Positions 8,282 to 16,554 are shown, counted from the first letter of the stretch. The stretch is 35,877 nucleotides of DNA from Syntrophomonadaceae bacterium (GCA_012511795.1 JAAZFJ010000147.1:1-35877); one strand, 5' to 3'. The notes: generated by a model from the letters alone, not told the origin. A program made the numbers and translations.

Positions 8282-9412
8282 CTACTCCTCCATCATGGAT
8301 AGGATCTCTTCGGCCATGAAACGCCGGGTCAAATCGATACCGCCAATGCCTACCACCCTGTTTTTAACGGTAAGGTCATTACGCCGGCCAAAGAGCACGC
8401 TTTTTAGTTCCGAAGCCAGGATACCGCCGGGATGGCCGAAGTTATAGTTGCGGTCCAGGACCATTATCTGGGCATTTTGCGGTATGGCATTGATGATATC
8501 TTCTGTCGGGAAAGGCAGATAAAGGCGCGGCCTGAGTAAGCCGGCTTTGATGCCCTGTTCGCGAAGGATATCAATGGATAGTCTTAATTCTGCCGCCATA
8601 CTGTTGACAGCAAAGGCTACTACTTCAGCATCTTCCAGCAGGTATGTATCGATGGTGTCCCCATCCCACATGCCGGTTATCTCTTTATATTCCTGGGCCG
8701 CCTGCTTTACCAGTGAAATGGAAGCCAGGATGTCACCGGAGAGCATTTCACGGAATGGTGCATATTCCGCTGCATTGGTTACATTGCTGAAGGAAGAAGG
8801 ATGCGCCGGGTCCAGTCTCCACCCTGGTTCGTAGGGAGGAAGGAAACGGTCAATATCCTCCTGTGCCGGCAGAGTTAAAGGCATCAGACAATGGGAAATC
8901 GCAAAGCCGTCAAAATTAACCATAACAGGTATATTGATTTGTTCTGCTACTCGGAAGGCTTGCAGAATGGTATTGTACACCTCCTGATTGGAAGAACAGT
9001 GATATTGGATCCAGCCGGTATCCCGCTGGGCAAAAGAGTCCTGATGATCGGCCCACAGGGTCCAGGGAGCAAAAATCCCACGGTTGACGTTACACATTAC
9101 CACCGGCAGGCGTCCCCCGGAAGCCATATGTAAAACTTCATGCATATATAATAAGCCGTTGGCCGAAGTAGCTGTGAAAACACGGGCGCCGGCAGCGGAG
9201 GCGGCTACAGCAGCAGCCATAGCGCTATGTTCTCCTTCAACCGGAATGAAGCGGGCATGCAGCTCGCCATTTTCAACCATGGCCGCTACTGCTTCCATAA
9301 TGCTGGTTTGCGGTGTGATAGGGTAGCCGGGTACCACGTCTACCCGAGCGCTTTTTACGGCCAGTGCAGCTGCATGGGCACCAGTATCCATAATAACTTG
9401 TGCAGTTTTCAT
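8282..9412 (-). CDS. porA: 2-oxoacid:ferredoxin oxidoreductase alpha subunit
   Basis: Pyrimidine-binding and transketolase C-terminal-like domains of the pyruvate:ferredoxin oxidoreductase family. Clear blocks are GYPITPQTSIMEAVA, EGEHSAMAAAVAASAAGARVFTATSANGL, LPVVMCNVNRG and WADHQDSFAQRDTGWIQ. The ORF track extends to 9580, which would overlap most of the delta gene in another frame. I place the start at ATG 9412 (MKTAQVIMDTG), because AGGAGG stands just upstream and the delta stop is only 4 bp away; this gives 376 aa. It forms the catalytic core together with beta. Confidence 0.92.
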   Translation of the reverse strand: MKTAQVIMDTGAHAAALAVKSARVDVVPGYPITPQTSIMEAVAAMVENGELHARFIPVEGEHSAMAAAVAASAAGARVFTATSANGLLYMHEVLHMASGGRLPVVMCNVNRGIFAPWTLWADHQDSFAQRDTGWIQYHCSSNQEVYNTILQAFRVAEQINIPVMVNFDGFAISHCLMPLTLPAQEDIDRFLPPYEPGWRLDPAHPSSFSNVTNAAEYAPFREMLSGDILASISLVKQAAQEYKEITGMWDGDTIDTYLLEDAEVVAFAVNSMAAELRLSIDILREQGIKAGLLRPRLYLPFPTEDIINAIPQNAQIMVLDRNYNFGHPGGILASELKSVLFGRRNDLTVKNRVVGIGGIDLTRRFMAEEILSMMEE

Positions 9413-9416
9413 AGGG

Positions 9417-9674
9417 CTACTCCTCCTTTTCCATGCTGATGGCGCCGGTGGGACATTCCACGGCACAAACGCCGCAACCTTTGCAATAGCGGTAATCAAT
9501 GGTGATTTCATGGCGTTCAATGACTGCTTCCGGACAATACACCCAGCAAAGCTGGCATTTGTTGCATATATGGGAATCAACTACCGGACGATGGGTTCGC
9601 CAGGAACCAGTGTCACCACCGGCTCCCTTAGTGGGCCAGGAAATAGGCTGGTAGGCTTTTGTAACTGATTTCAT
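9417..9674 (-). CDS. porD: 2-oxoacid:ferredoxin oxidoreductase delta subunit, 2x[4Fe-4S] ferredoxin
   Basis: 85 aa with two classical cluster motifs, CNKCQLCWVYCPE and CKGCGVCAVECPT, each a CxxCxxCxxxCP pattern binding a 4Fe-4S cluster. The N-terminal part (SWRTHRPVVDSHIC) is typical of the small delta subunit of four-subunit oxidoreductases. It passes electrons from the thiamine site to external ferredoxin. The start ATG 9674 is preceded by AAGGAAG. It lies 36 bp from gamma and 4 bp from alpha, in an operon. Confidence 0.93.
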   Translation of the reverse strand: MKSVTKAYQPISWPTKGAGGDTGSWRTHRPVVDSHICNKCQLCWVYCPEAVIERHEITIDYRYCKGCGVCAVECPTGAISMEKEE

Positions 9675-9710
9675 CTTTTATTCTTCCTTTCGCTAATCCA
9701 AATAGGTGCG

Positions 9711-10268
9711 CTACCGGCTGCCAGCAAGCTGTTTATTGCTTTGCGTAACGGTATGATAAGCTTTGCCGGCGGCGTTCAGATTGCGCTTGCCATTCTCCGG
9801 CCATTTATTCTTGATGGTTTGTTCCATTATATTCTGCGGGATGTTTAAGACTCTGCATACTGCACCAAATAAAGGAATATTGATAAAGGGTCCGTCGGCG
9901 GAAAATAATCCTGCTTCCCGGGCGATACTATCGGCATCCACATGCCAGGTTGGATAATTATCAAAGGCTGCAGCATAAGGGGCGTTGATGATCACGGTAC
10001 CGTTCTCATGAATGCCTTCACTGACTGCTGCTTCAGTGAGCTTTTCGCTCATTACTACTACAAAGTCAGGCAGTTCACATTGACTATGGGCATGGATGGT
10101 GGTGGGGGACATACGTACTGCTGCCCGCACCGGTGCTCCGCGGCGCTCCACCCCGAAGAAAGGTAAAGCCTGCCCCTGCTTGCCATTTTCCAGTGCAGCC
10201 TGAGCTAATAAGTGTGCCAGAGTAACGGAGCCCTGTCCGCCAAACCCGTTGATCCTAAGTTCTAACAC
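9711..10268 (-). CDS. porG: 2-oxoacid:ferredoxin oxidoreductase gamma subunit
   Basis: Gamma-subunit domain beginning with the hallmark ELRINGFGGQGSVTLAHLLAQAA, followed by FFGVERRGAPVRAAVRMS. The ORF track starts at 10388, but the family N terminus and a GGGGGAG ribosome binding site point to GTG 10268, giving 185 aa. It is the first gene of the minus-strand operon gamma-delta-alpha-beta, an order known from pyruvate and branched-chain oxoacid:ferredoxin oxidoreductases of anaerobes. A 24-bp palindrome lies 27-50 bp upstream of the start. Substrate is unresolved. Confidence 0.92.
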   Translation of the reverse strand: MLELRINGFGGQGSVTLAHLLAQAALENGKQGQALPFFGVERRGAPVRAAVRMSPTTIHAHSQCELPDFVVVMSEKLTEAAVSEGIHENGTVIINAPYAAAFDNYPTWHVDADSIAREAGLFSADGPFINIPLFGAVCRVLNIPQNIMEQTIKNKWPENGKRNLNAAGKAYHTVTQSNKQLAGSR

Positions 10269-10294
10269 TTTAATACTCCCCCATTTCTTTCTTT

Positions 10295-10318
10295 GTACCA
10301 GAGGTATACATCTGGTAC
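10295..10318. promoter_or_regulatory. 24-bp palindrome just upstream of the oxidoreductase operon, candidate operator
   Basis: GTACCAGAGGTATACATCTGGTAC has perfect 8-bp arms (GTACCAGA / TCTGGTAC) and a near-symmetric centre. On the minus strand it directly follows a TATAAG -10-like hexamer and precedes the gamma-subunit ribosome binding site, which is a usual place for a repressor site. Confidence 0.5.
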
Positions 10319-10424
10319 TTATAATGAAATCGATTCTCGTTTCTAATCTGACCCTACATGTACTTCTCAATAATTTCATTAGTACCATATGGCAAATGAC
10401 CTAAAATCGCAGTTTATAGCAAAC

Positions 10425-10442
10425 TTCCTGGTGCTCCAGGAA
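10425..10442. repeat. Short perfect inverted repeat
   Basis: TTCCTGG tgct CCAGGAA, a 7-bp perfect stem with a 4-nt loop, inside the 392-bp intergenic region between the oxidoreductase operon and the yedF-like gene. No T-run follows. Its role is unknown; it could be an operator or a 5' hairpin. Confidence 0.35.
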
Positions 10443-10494
10443 ATACCGCGTGATTAAATTGACAGTCTCAACTTCCTGCTTACCCAGTGATCTG

Positions 10495-10507
10495 GTGGTC
10501 TGACCAC
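10495..10507. promoter_or_regulatory. FadR-like operator palindrome
   Basis: GTGGTCTGACCAC is a perfect 6+1+6 palindrome. It contains TGGTCNGACCA, which is the core of the known E. coli FadR site, and a FadR-subfamily gene is encoded at 6364-7080. A TTGACA hexamer lies 30 bp upstream (10459-10464, plus strand), but I see no good -10 at the right distance. Confidence 0.5.
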
Positions 10508-10660
10508 TTAACCAATAATTATTCGCGTTACTTTGATTTATTCCTGCCTAGTGTGCAGAAAAACATTAATAATCTTTATTGGGTTTGCCCACTCATGGTA
10601 AAGCAGCTAATAAATGTGTTAAAATTGCTTATTATCAGAATTAAAAGGAGTTGCAGCGGT

Positions 10661-11251
10661 ATGAAAAAGATAGTTGATACAAGAGGCCTAACTTGTCCTC
10701 AACCGGTTATATTAACAAGACAAGCCTTAATTGATAAAGAGGTCGATGAAGTAATAACTATTGTAGATAATCAGACTGCTTTGGAAAATATATCGAAACT
10801 GGCCAGTTCCATGAATTTGGAGTCCAGTGTGGATGAAAAAGGCGGGCAATTCTATATAAGTATTCTAAAAGATGATGCACTGGAGAATAACCTGCTTATT
10901 GCCCAGTCTGCCAATGCAAATATGGCAGTTTTGATTACCAGTAATGTTTTGGGCAAGGGGGATGATACACTGGGCAATATTTTGATGAAAAGCTTTATGT
11001 ATACTCTTACCCAGATGGAAGGAGCTTTCAGAACGATCATTTTTATGAATAGCGGTGTATTGTTGACTACCGAAGGCTCTGAAGTCCTGGAATATATAAG
11101 AGCCCTGGAGGATCGTCAGATCGAAGTGCTCTCCTGCGGCACCTGTCTTGATTATTATCATTTAAGTGATAAACTGCGTGTCGGTTCGGTAACCAATATG
11201 TTTACAATTACTGAAAAAATAATGGAAGCGCAGCGTCTGATAACATTGTAA
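10661..11251 (+). CDS. yedF: Sulfurtransferase-like selenium metabolism protein, YedF type
   Basis: 196 aa from ATG 10661, which has AAGGAG about 10 bp upstream; the ORF track's longer start at 10487 has no support. The N-terminal ~75 residues are a TusA/SirA domain with the CPxP motif (Cys12 in DTRGLTCPQP). The C-terminal part is DsrE-like with LITSNVLGKGDDTLGNILMKSF and a second cysteine motif, CGTCLDYY. This two-domain layout and length match the family called selenium metabolism protein YedF, thought to carry sulfur or selenium as a persulfide or perselenide. No selD or selA gene is in the window, so the selenium link rests on family knowledge alone. Confidence 0.85.
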   Translation: MKKIVDTRGLTCPQPVILTRQALIDKEVDEVITIVDNQTALENISKLASSMNLESSVDEKGGQFYISILKDDALENNLLIAQSANANMAVLITSNVLGKGDDTLGNILMKSFMYTLTQMEGAFRTIIFMNSGVLLTTEGSEVLEYIRALEDRQIEVLSCGTCLDYYHLSDKLRVGSVTNMFTITEKIMEAQRLITL

Positions 11252-11307
11252 ACAATTAGTTTATAAAAGAAAAATTTAATTCAAATCAACTTTATAAGCA
11301 AATAATA

Positions 11308-11341
11308 TTGCATGGATCAAGAAACAAGTGTTACCATGCAA
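11308..11341 (+). repeat. Inverted repeat in the mgtE leader
   Basis: TTGCATGG (11308-11315) pairs perfectly with CCATGCAA (11334-11341) across an 18-nt loop, about 50 bp before the mgtE start. No T-run follows. It is too small for an M-box magnesium riboswitch. It may be an operator or a leader hairpin. Confidence 0.4.
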
Positions 11342-11390
11342 AGGAACAAAGTTCGCAGCTCAGAATAATATATCAAAAAGGAGGATGGGC

Positions 11391-12734
11391 ATGATTGACC
11401 GCGAGGAAATAGATGTAAAACAGTTGATTGAAGAGCGGCAATGGCAGGTACTGAAAGAAGAACTTAAAGCAATGCCCATTCCTGATATTGCTGATTTGCT
11501 TTTGGAAATGAATAAAGGTGAAAGAGTGTTGCTCTTTAGGGTTTTGCCCCGCAATATTTCTTCGGATGTGTTTTCTTATATGTTCCATGAACACCGCAAT
11601 GCCTTGCTTAAAGAACTGACTGATGAAGAAACCCGCAACCTGTTAAGCAATTTGCGTCCTGATGACCGTACTACGCTGTTCGAAGAACTCCCCGGACAAG
11701 TTACCCAAAAGCTGCTTAACCTCTTAAGCCCGCAGGATATTAAAGAAGCCCGCCTGCTGCTGGGGTATCCGGAAAAAAGCGTAGGGCGCCTTATGACCCC
11801 GGATTATGTTGCAGTACGACCCGAATGGACTGTTGAACAGGCATTACAGCAAATTCGCCAAAAAGGTAAAGATAGTGAAACCTTAAACGTTATCTACGTA
11901 ACAGATCAAAAATGGCAACTGCTGGATGCCCTCGACCTTCATCGTTTTATTTTAAGTTCACCGGAAGCCAAAGTGTCTGATCTTATGGATTATAACTTTA
12001 TTGCCCTATCTGCCTTTGATGACCGGGAAGAATCAGTTCATGCTATGCAAAAATACGACGTTTTTGTCCTGCCGGTGGTTGACTCGGAAGGAGTTTTATT
12101 AGGAATCGTTACTGCTGACGATATCATGGACGTTGCGGAAGAAGAAGCTACGGAAGACTTCTACAGAACTGCCGCGGTCAATCCCATGAAAAGTTCTTAC
12201 CGGGAAGCTGGTATATGGGAATTGATTTCTAAAAGAATCAGCTGGCTTTTGATTTTGGTTTTGGTAAGTATTTTATCGGCTAATATAATAGGGTATTTTG
12301 AAGACGTTCTGGAGAGTCTGATCATACTTACGATATTTATACCTTTGCTGATCGGAACTGGCGGAAATGCCGGTGCCCAGTCAGCTACCCTGATGGTTCG
12401 TGCATTGGCAACCGGTGATGTGGAAATCGATCAATGGTTCAGAACCATTAATAAAGAAATGCTGGTGGGACTGGCACTGGGTATAATTATGGGTATAGCG
12501 GGGTTTATTCTGGGTTACATCAAAGGCGGCTATGAAATAGCTATAATAATAGGGATTACTATGGTGATCATTATTATAGTCGCCAACCTGATCGGAGTTG
12601 CTCTGCCATTTATCCTGACCCGTTTCGGCCTTGATCCGGCAGTGGCCAGTAATCCGCTAATTGCATCAATCGTAGATGCCACAGGCCTTTTCATTTACTT
12701 CGCGGTGACAACTTATATACTCTCCATGATGTGA
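11391..12734 (+). CDS. mgtE: Magnesium transporter MgtE
   Basis: 447 aa from ATG 11391, preceded by AAGGAGG; the longer start of the ORF track is not needed. Order of domains: a helical MgtE N domain (about 1-120, with LLSNLRPDDRTTLFEELPGQ), two CBS domains (about 130-255), a connecting helix, and five membrane segments from about 280. Signature blocks are GTGGNAGAQSATLMVRALATGD and the C-terminal NPLIASIVDATGLFIYF. The family is a dimeric Mg2+ channel gated by intracellular Mg2+ bound at the N and CBS domains. It appears to be transcribed alone or behind the yedF-like gene. Confidence 0.95.
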   Translation: MIDREEIDVKQLIEERQWQVLKEELKAMPIPDIADLLLEMNKGERVLLFRVLPRNISSDVFSYMFHEHRNALLKELTDEETRNLLSNLRPDDRTTLFEELPGQVTQKLLNLLSPQDIKEARLLLGYPEKSVGRLMTPDYVAVRPEWTVEQALQQIRQKGKDSETLNVIYVTDQKWQLLDALDLHRFILSSPEAKVSDLMDYNFIALSAFDDREESVHAMQKYDVFVLPVVDSEGVLLGIVTADDIMDVAEEEATEDFYRTAAVNPMKSSYREAGIWELISKRISWLLILVLVSILSANIIGYFEDVLESLIILTIFIPLLIGTGGNAGAQSATLMVRALATGDVEIDQWFRTINKEMLVGLALGIIMGIAGFILGYIKGGYEIAIIIGITMVIIIIVANLIGVALPFILTRFGLDPAVASNPLIASIVDATGLFIYFAVTTYILSMM

Positions 12735-12972
12735 TTATTTATGGCTGCGAAGTGTTTTAATCTATACATTAATGTTGCAGCTTACCCCGCTTCTGTATCT
12801 TCACAAATAAAGTAAACCTGCCGATTTCTTTAGCTTTCATACCTTAATTTTTCTGTTTCACTAAGGAGTAAACTCCGGGAAAATAAGGAACAGTAATGAA
12901 GGGAAACCTAACAATATATTGAATAAATATAATATTAAGCAAGGCATGAATTAATCAGAGAAGAGTGATAGA

Positions 12973-13353
12973 TTGCTGATTGGTATTGACATAATAGATA
13001 TAGAACGGGTTAAAAAAGCTGCTGAGAGGACCCCGCGTTTCCTTAAGCGGGTTTTTACAAAACAGGAACTTGACTACTGCTTCAGCAAAAAGAATCCTTA
13101 TCCTTCATTAGCAGCCAGATTTGCCGCCAAAGAAGCAGTGCGAAAGGTTCACCCGGTTTTTATCAGCGGGATTCGCTACCATGATACGGAAGTGGTTATA
13201 GATCAAAATGGACAGCCGCGAATAGTCTTGCATGGAAAGGCACTGGAGCGATTTGAAAAAGGTTTTGATAAAATGGCAGTAAGCCTTTCTCATGCTGAAA
13301 GACAGGCTATAGCCGCAGTTATTGTAGAGGAGGGCGAGAATGAAACTGATTAA
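12973..13353 (+). CDS. acpS: Holo-[acyl-carrier-protein] synthase
   Basis: 126 aa, the normal length. It transfers 4'-phosphopantetheine from CoA to a serine of acyl carrier protein in the cytosol, activating fatty-acid synthesis. The Mg-binding GIDIIDIERV motif with its Asp and the helix motif RFAAKEAV with the catalytic Glu are present, as is SLSHAERQAIAAVI. The start is TTG 12973 with only a weak ribosome binding site (GAAGAGTGA); no in-frame ATG fits. The 3' end overlaps the next gene by 14 bp. The 238-bp gap before it contains a TATAAT (12928-12933) without a good -35 and a small GGAGT/ACTCC hairpin. Confidence 0.95.
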   Translation: MLIGIDIIDIERVKKAAERTPRFLKRVFTKQELDYCFSKKNPYPSLAARFAAKEAVRKVHPVFISGIRYHDTEVVIDQNGQPRIVLHGKALERFEKGFDKMAVSLSHAERQAIAAVIVEEGENETD

Positions 13354-14914
13354 AGCCAAGGAAATGCAGGAGATCGATCACAGGGCCACTGAAGAATATG
13401 GTATAGCCAGTATTGTACTGATGGAAAATGCCGGCATAAAAACTGCTGAAATGGCGGGGAAAATGCTTAACAACGTGGCTGGCAAAAAAATAGTGATCCT
13501 GGCCGGGCGCGGGAACAATGGCGGAGACGGGCTGGTAGCAGCAAGGCATTTACATAACCAAGGAGCAAAACCGGTTGTATTTATGATGGGTAAGGAAGAT
13601 CAATTAAGCACCGACAGCATGATCAATTATAATATTCTGCATAAAATGAATGGACGCCTTTGCCCGCTGATGAATGAACAGGATCGGGAACACTTGCTCC
13701 TGGAATTACTTGACGCTGACCTTTTGGTTGATGCAATTTATGGGATCGGGTTCAGAGGCAGTTTAAGTCCTTTTGAAACCGAAATTATCAAACTGGTTAA
13801 TAAAAGCAGACTGCCGGTCCTGGCAGTTGATATCCCATCCGGAGTAGAAGCGGATAGCGGCAAGGTAGCAGGTGAGGCTGTCAATGCTGCTGCTACTATT
13901 ACCTTTGCTCTTCCTAAGCCAGGTCTGGTCCTGGAGCCGGGTAAGGATTATGCCGGTAAGCTTAATATTGCAGATATTTCCATCCCTCCAGCTCTTTTGC
14001 AGGAAAAAAAGTTTAAAACCAGCTTGATTACAGACACTTTAGCATATGAGTTGATCAAGCCCCGGCATCCTGATTCTCATAAAGGAACCTTTGGGCACGC
14101 TTTGTTAATTGGAGGCTCTACCGGGTTAAGCGGAGCAATCATACTTGCTTCACTAGCGGCAATACGCTCCGGGGCAGGTCTGGTCACAGCTGCTTTGCCG
14201 GAATCCCTGGTTCCGCTTTTCGATTCATCCTTGTTGGAAGTAATGAGTTTTCCGTTGGGCCAAACCGGTCAGGGAGCAATAGCTTTAGAAGCTTTGCCGG
14301 CTATCGAAAATATACTGGGTACTTCATCAGTTTGTGCGATAGGCCCTGGTATGTCCCGTTATAATGAAGGGAGGGCTATTGTTCACTTTGTGCTTGAAAG
14401 AGCCGGGATACCTATAGTAATTGATGCAGATGGATTAAATGCACTTGGGTCAGATCCATCTGTTTTAAAAGGGCGCCAGATCCCAATTGTTCTTACTCCA
14501 CATCCCGGTGAAATGGCCAGGCTGACTGGCAGGACAATTGAGGAAATACAGGCGGACAGAATAAATTATGCTGCACACTATGCACAGGAATGGGGAACCA
14601 CAATAGTACTCAAAGGGAACAAAACCATTGTGGCTGCACCCACTGGTGAAATATACATAAATATTAGCGGCAATCCGGGTATGGCAACTGCCGGAAGCGG
14701 GGATGTACTATGCGGGATCATCACCGGACTTATTTCCCAGGGCTTAAAACCGGCTAAAGCGGCAGCATTGGGAGTATATATACATGGTTTAAGTGGTGAT
14801 TATGCCGCAGGGGTAAAAGGAGAAACCGGGCTTATCGCCAGTGATTTAATTGAAAGCCTGCCATATATTCAGGCCAGGTTCGAAGAGAAAAGAAAATCAA
14901 TGGATATTGACTAA
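13340..14914 (+). CDS. nnr: Bifunctional NAD(P)H-hydrate epimerase / ADP-dependent NAD(P)H-hydrate dehydratase
   Basis: 524 aa, two fused enzymes that repair damaged NAD(P)H. The first ~215 residues are the YjeF_N epimerase domain (ILAGRGNNGGDGLVAARHL, AVDIPSGVEADSG). From about 225 to the end is the ribokinase-like YjeF_C dehydratase (HKGTFGHALLIGGSTGLSGA, VIDADGLNAL, LTPHPGEMARLTG, GNPGMATAGSGDVLCGII). Epimerase Asp and dehydratase Asp residues lie in these blocks. ATG 13340 has GAGGAGGGCGA upstream and overlaps acpS, so they are co-translated. Confidence 0.95.
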   Translation: MKLIKAKEMQEIDHRATEEYGIASIVLMENAGIKTAEMAGKMLNNVAGKKIVILAGRGNNGGDGLVAARHLHNQGAKPVVFMMGKEDQLSTDSMINYNILHKMNGRLCPLMNEQDREHLLLELLDADLLVDAIYGIGFRGSLSPFETEIIKLVNKSRLPVLAVDIPSGVEADSGKVAGEAVNAAATITFALPKPGLVLEPGKDYAGKLNIADISIPPALLQEKKFKTSLITDTLAYELIKPRHPDSHKGTFGHALLIGGSTGLSGAIILASLAAIRSGAGLVTAALPESLVPLFDSSLLEVMSFPLGQTGQGAIALEALPAIENILGTSSVCAIGPGMSRYNEGRAIVHFVLERAGIPIVIDADGLNALGSDPSVLKGRQIPIVLTPHPGEMARLTGRTIEEIQADRINYAAHYAQEWGTTIVLKGNKTIVAAPTGEIYINISGNPGMATAGSGDVLCGIITGLISQGLKPAKAAALGVYIHGLSGDYAAGVKGETGLIASDLIESLPYIQARFEEKRKSMDID

Positions 14915-14937
14915 AAGGATTAGAAAGAGGTGTTGAG

Positions 14938-15393
14938 ATGCTTGCCAAGGACATAATGACAACTGATGTAATAACTGTAACTCCCGAGGAGAGAGTAGAC
15001 GTGGTAACAAAATTGCTGGTAGAAAATAAAATCAGTGGTATTCCAGTGGTTGATAAAGAGGATCATATTCTGGGAATCGTAAGTGAAAAAGATTTAATGA
15101 TCAAAGCCGGTGAACTAAAGGTGCCCTTTTATATCACCCTGTTCGACAGTATTATCTTTATGGAAAACCCTTTGCGCTTTAACAGCAATTTGAAAAAATA
15201 TACTGCTTCCAAAGTGAAAGATGCTATGACAACCAAGGTGGTAGTGGTTGATGAAAACACACCGGTAAGTGAAATCGCGGAGCTTATGCAGAACAAAGCA
15301 GTTAACCGCATACCGGTGGTAAGAAATAATAAATTAATTGGCATTATTACCCGTAATGATATATTGAAAGCGCTTGTTAAAAAAAATGGATAA
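14938..15393 (+). CDS. CBS-domain pair protein
   Basis: 151 aa consisting almost entirely of two CBS motifs (about 1-60 and 95-150): MLAKDIMTTDVITVTPEERVDVV...GIPVVDKEDHILGIVSEKD and VKDAMTTKVVVVDENTPVSEIAELM...RIPVVRNNKLIGIITRNDIL. Such stand-alone pairs bind adenosine nucleotides (AMP, ATP, SAM or similar) and often act as regulators of neighbours or of metabolic enzymes. It sits between nnr and alr with short gaps (24 bp before; 8-bp overlap with alr), so it belongs to this operon. Ligand and partner are unknown. Confidence 0.9.
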   Translation: MLAKDIMTTDVITVTPEERVDVVTKLLVENKISGIPVVDKEDHILGIVSEKDLMIKAGELKVPFYITLFDSIIFMENPLRFNSNLKKYTASKVKDAMTTKVVVVDENTPVSEIAELMQNKAVNRIPVVRNNKLIGIITRNDILKALVKKNG

Positions 15394-16504
15394 TAAAAGG
15401 CCAACATGGGCAGAAATAGATTTAAAAGCAATACACTATAATCTGCAAAAAATCAGGGAAGCGGCAGCACCTGCCGGAGTAATGGCCATAGTTAAGGCAG
15501 ATGCTTACGGGCATGGTGTTCTGGAGATCACCAGAGCTTGCCTGCAGGAGGGGGTCGAGCATTTAGGCGTTGCTACTCTGGATGAGGCACTGGCTATTCG
15601 CAGAGCAGGCATAGCTGTACCAATACTGATCTTGGGTCCTGTCCTTGAAGAACATGCTCATATTGCAGTGGACTGGAACTTAAGAATATCCGTTTTTAAC
15701 TTTTCCATGGCCAAGGCTTTATCTGATGCGGCAATTAAGTCTTCTAAATCAGCCTATGTTCACATAAAAATAGATACGGGAATGGGTAGATTAGGTTTTA
15801 TTCCGGGAGCTGAAACCCTGGAGCAGATCGTAAAAATAGACGGTTTACCAGGGATAAAGCTGGAAGGAATATTTACCCATTTTGCGGATGCTGATGCAGA
15901 GGATAAAAATTTTGCATACAGGCAACTTGATTTGTTTAACCGCCTGATCGGGGAAATTGAAAACAGAAACGTATGTATCCCGTTAAAACACTGCTCAAAC
16001 AGCGCTGCACTGATGGATTTAAAGAACGCACGATTTAATATGGTCAGAGCCGGCATAATAATGTATGGAATGTATCCCTCGGAATTTGTTGATAAAAATA
16101 AGCTTCACATTATCCCGGCCATGACATTGAAGAGCAGAATCAGTTTTTTAAAAAAACTTGCAGTCGGTGAAACTGTAAGCTATGGGCGCACTTACCAATG
16201 CAGCAAAGAGACATTGGTGGCAACTGTTCCGATTGGTTATGCTGACGGGTACAGCAGGCTGTTGTCTAACAAATCCTTTGCTGTTGTCCGGGGTAAACGT
16301 GTCCCGTTAATCGGTACAGTATGTATGGACCATTGTATGTTCGATGTTACGGAGATAGAAGGAGTAAGCGAAGGTGACCAGGTAATCCTTTTTGGTAAAC
16401 CTGAGGATCATGTAACAGCAGATGAATTGGCGCAAATAGAAGGAACGATAAATTATGAAATTGTTTGTTCAGTCAGTTCCAGGGTTCCCAGGATTTACAT
16501 ATAA
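15386..16504 (+). CDS. alr: Alanine racemase
   Basis: 372 aa from ATG 15386 (MDNKRPTWAEIDLKAI). It converts L-alanine to D-alanine for peptidoglycan, using pyridoxal phosphate. The PLP lysine is Lys37 in AIVKADAYGHG, the catalytic Tyr lies in VSYGRTYQ, and the substrate loop GTVCMDHCMFDV is present. The ORF track begins at a TTG four codons upstream. The ATG lies in an A-run inside the end of the CBS gene and has no clear ribosome binding site, so translational coupling is likely. The gene order acpS...alr-ndoAI-ndoA is also found in Bacillus subtilis. Confidence 0.95.
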   Translation: MDNKRPTWAEIDLKAIHYNLQKIREAAAPAGVMAIVKADAYGHGVLEITRACLQEGVEHLGVATLDEALAIRRAGIAVPILILGPVLEEHAHIAVDWNLRISVFNFSMAKALSDAAIKSSKSAYVHIKIDTGMGRLGFIPGAETLEQIVKIDGLPGIKLEGIFTHFADADAEDKNFAYRQLDLFNRLIGEIENRNVCIPLKHCSNSAALMDLKNARFNMVRAGIIMYGMYPSEFVDKNKLHIIPAMTLKSRISFLKKLAVGETVSYGRTYQCSKETLVATVPIGYADGYSRLLSNKSFAVVRGKRVPLIGTVCMDHCMFDVTEIEGVSEGDQVILFGKPEDHVTADELAQIEGTINYEIVCSVSSRVPRIYI

Positions 16505-16525
16505 CAAGCCATGTAATTATTGGAT

Positions 16526-16554
16526 TTGCGAGCAGGTAAACTAATAACTATAAT
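16526..16554 (+). promoter_or_regulatory. Putative promoter of the toxin-antitoxin pair
   Basis: TTGCGA (16526-16531), 17-bp spacer, TATAAT (16549-16554), ending 45 bp before the antitoxin start. It would let the pair be transcribed independently of alr. Confidence 0.6.

Noticed and set aside
8282-9580. ORF-track start of the alpha subunit at 9580
   Set aside because: The extra N terminus lies over the delta gene in another frame and lacks family similarity; ATG 9412 has a strong ribosome binding site.
10269-10388. N-terminal extension of the gamma subunit in the ORF track
   Set aside because: It would translate through the promoter and palindrome; the family N terminus begins at GTG 10268.
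12735-12972. Possible riboswitch or small RNA before acpS
   Set aside because: Only a 5-bp GGAGT/ACTCC hairpin and a lone TATAAT were seen; no convincing structure or consensus.
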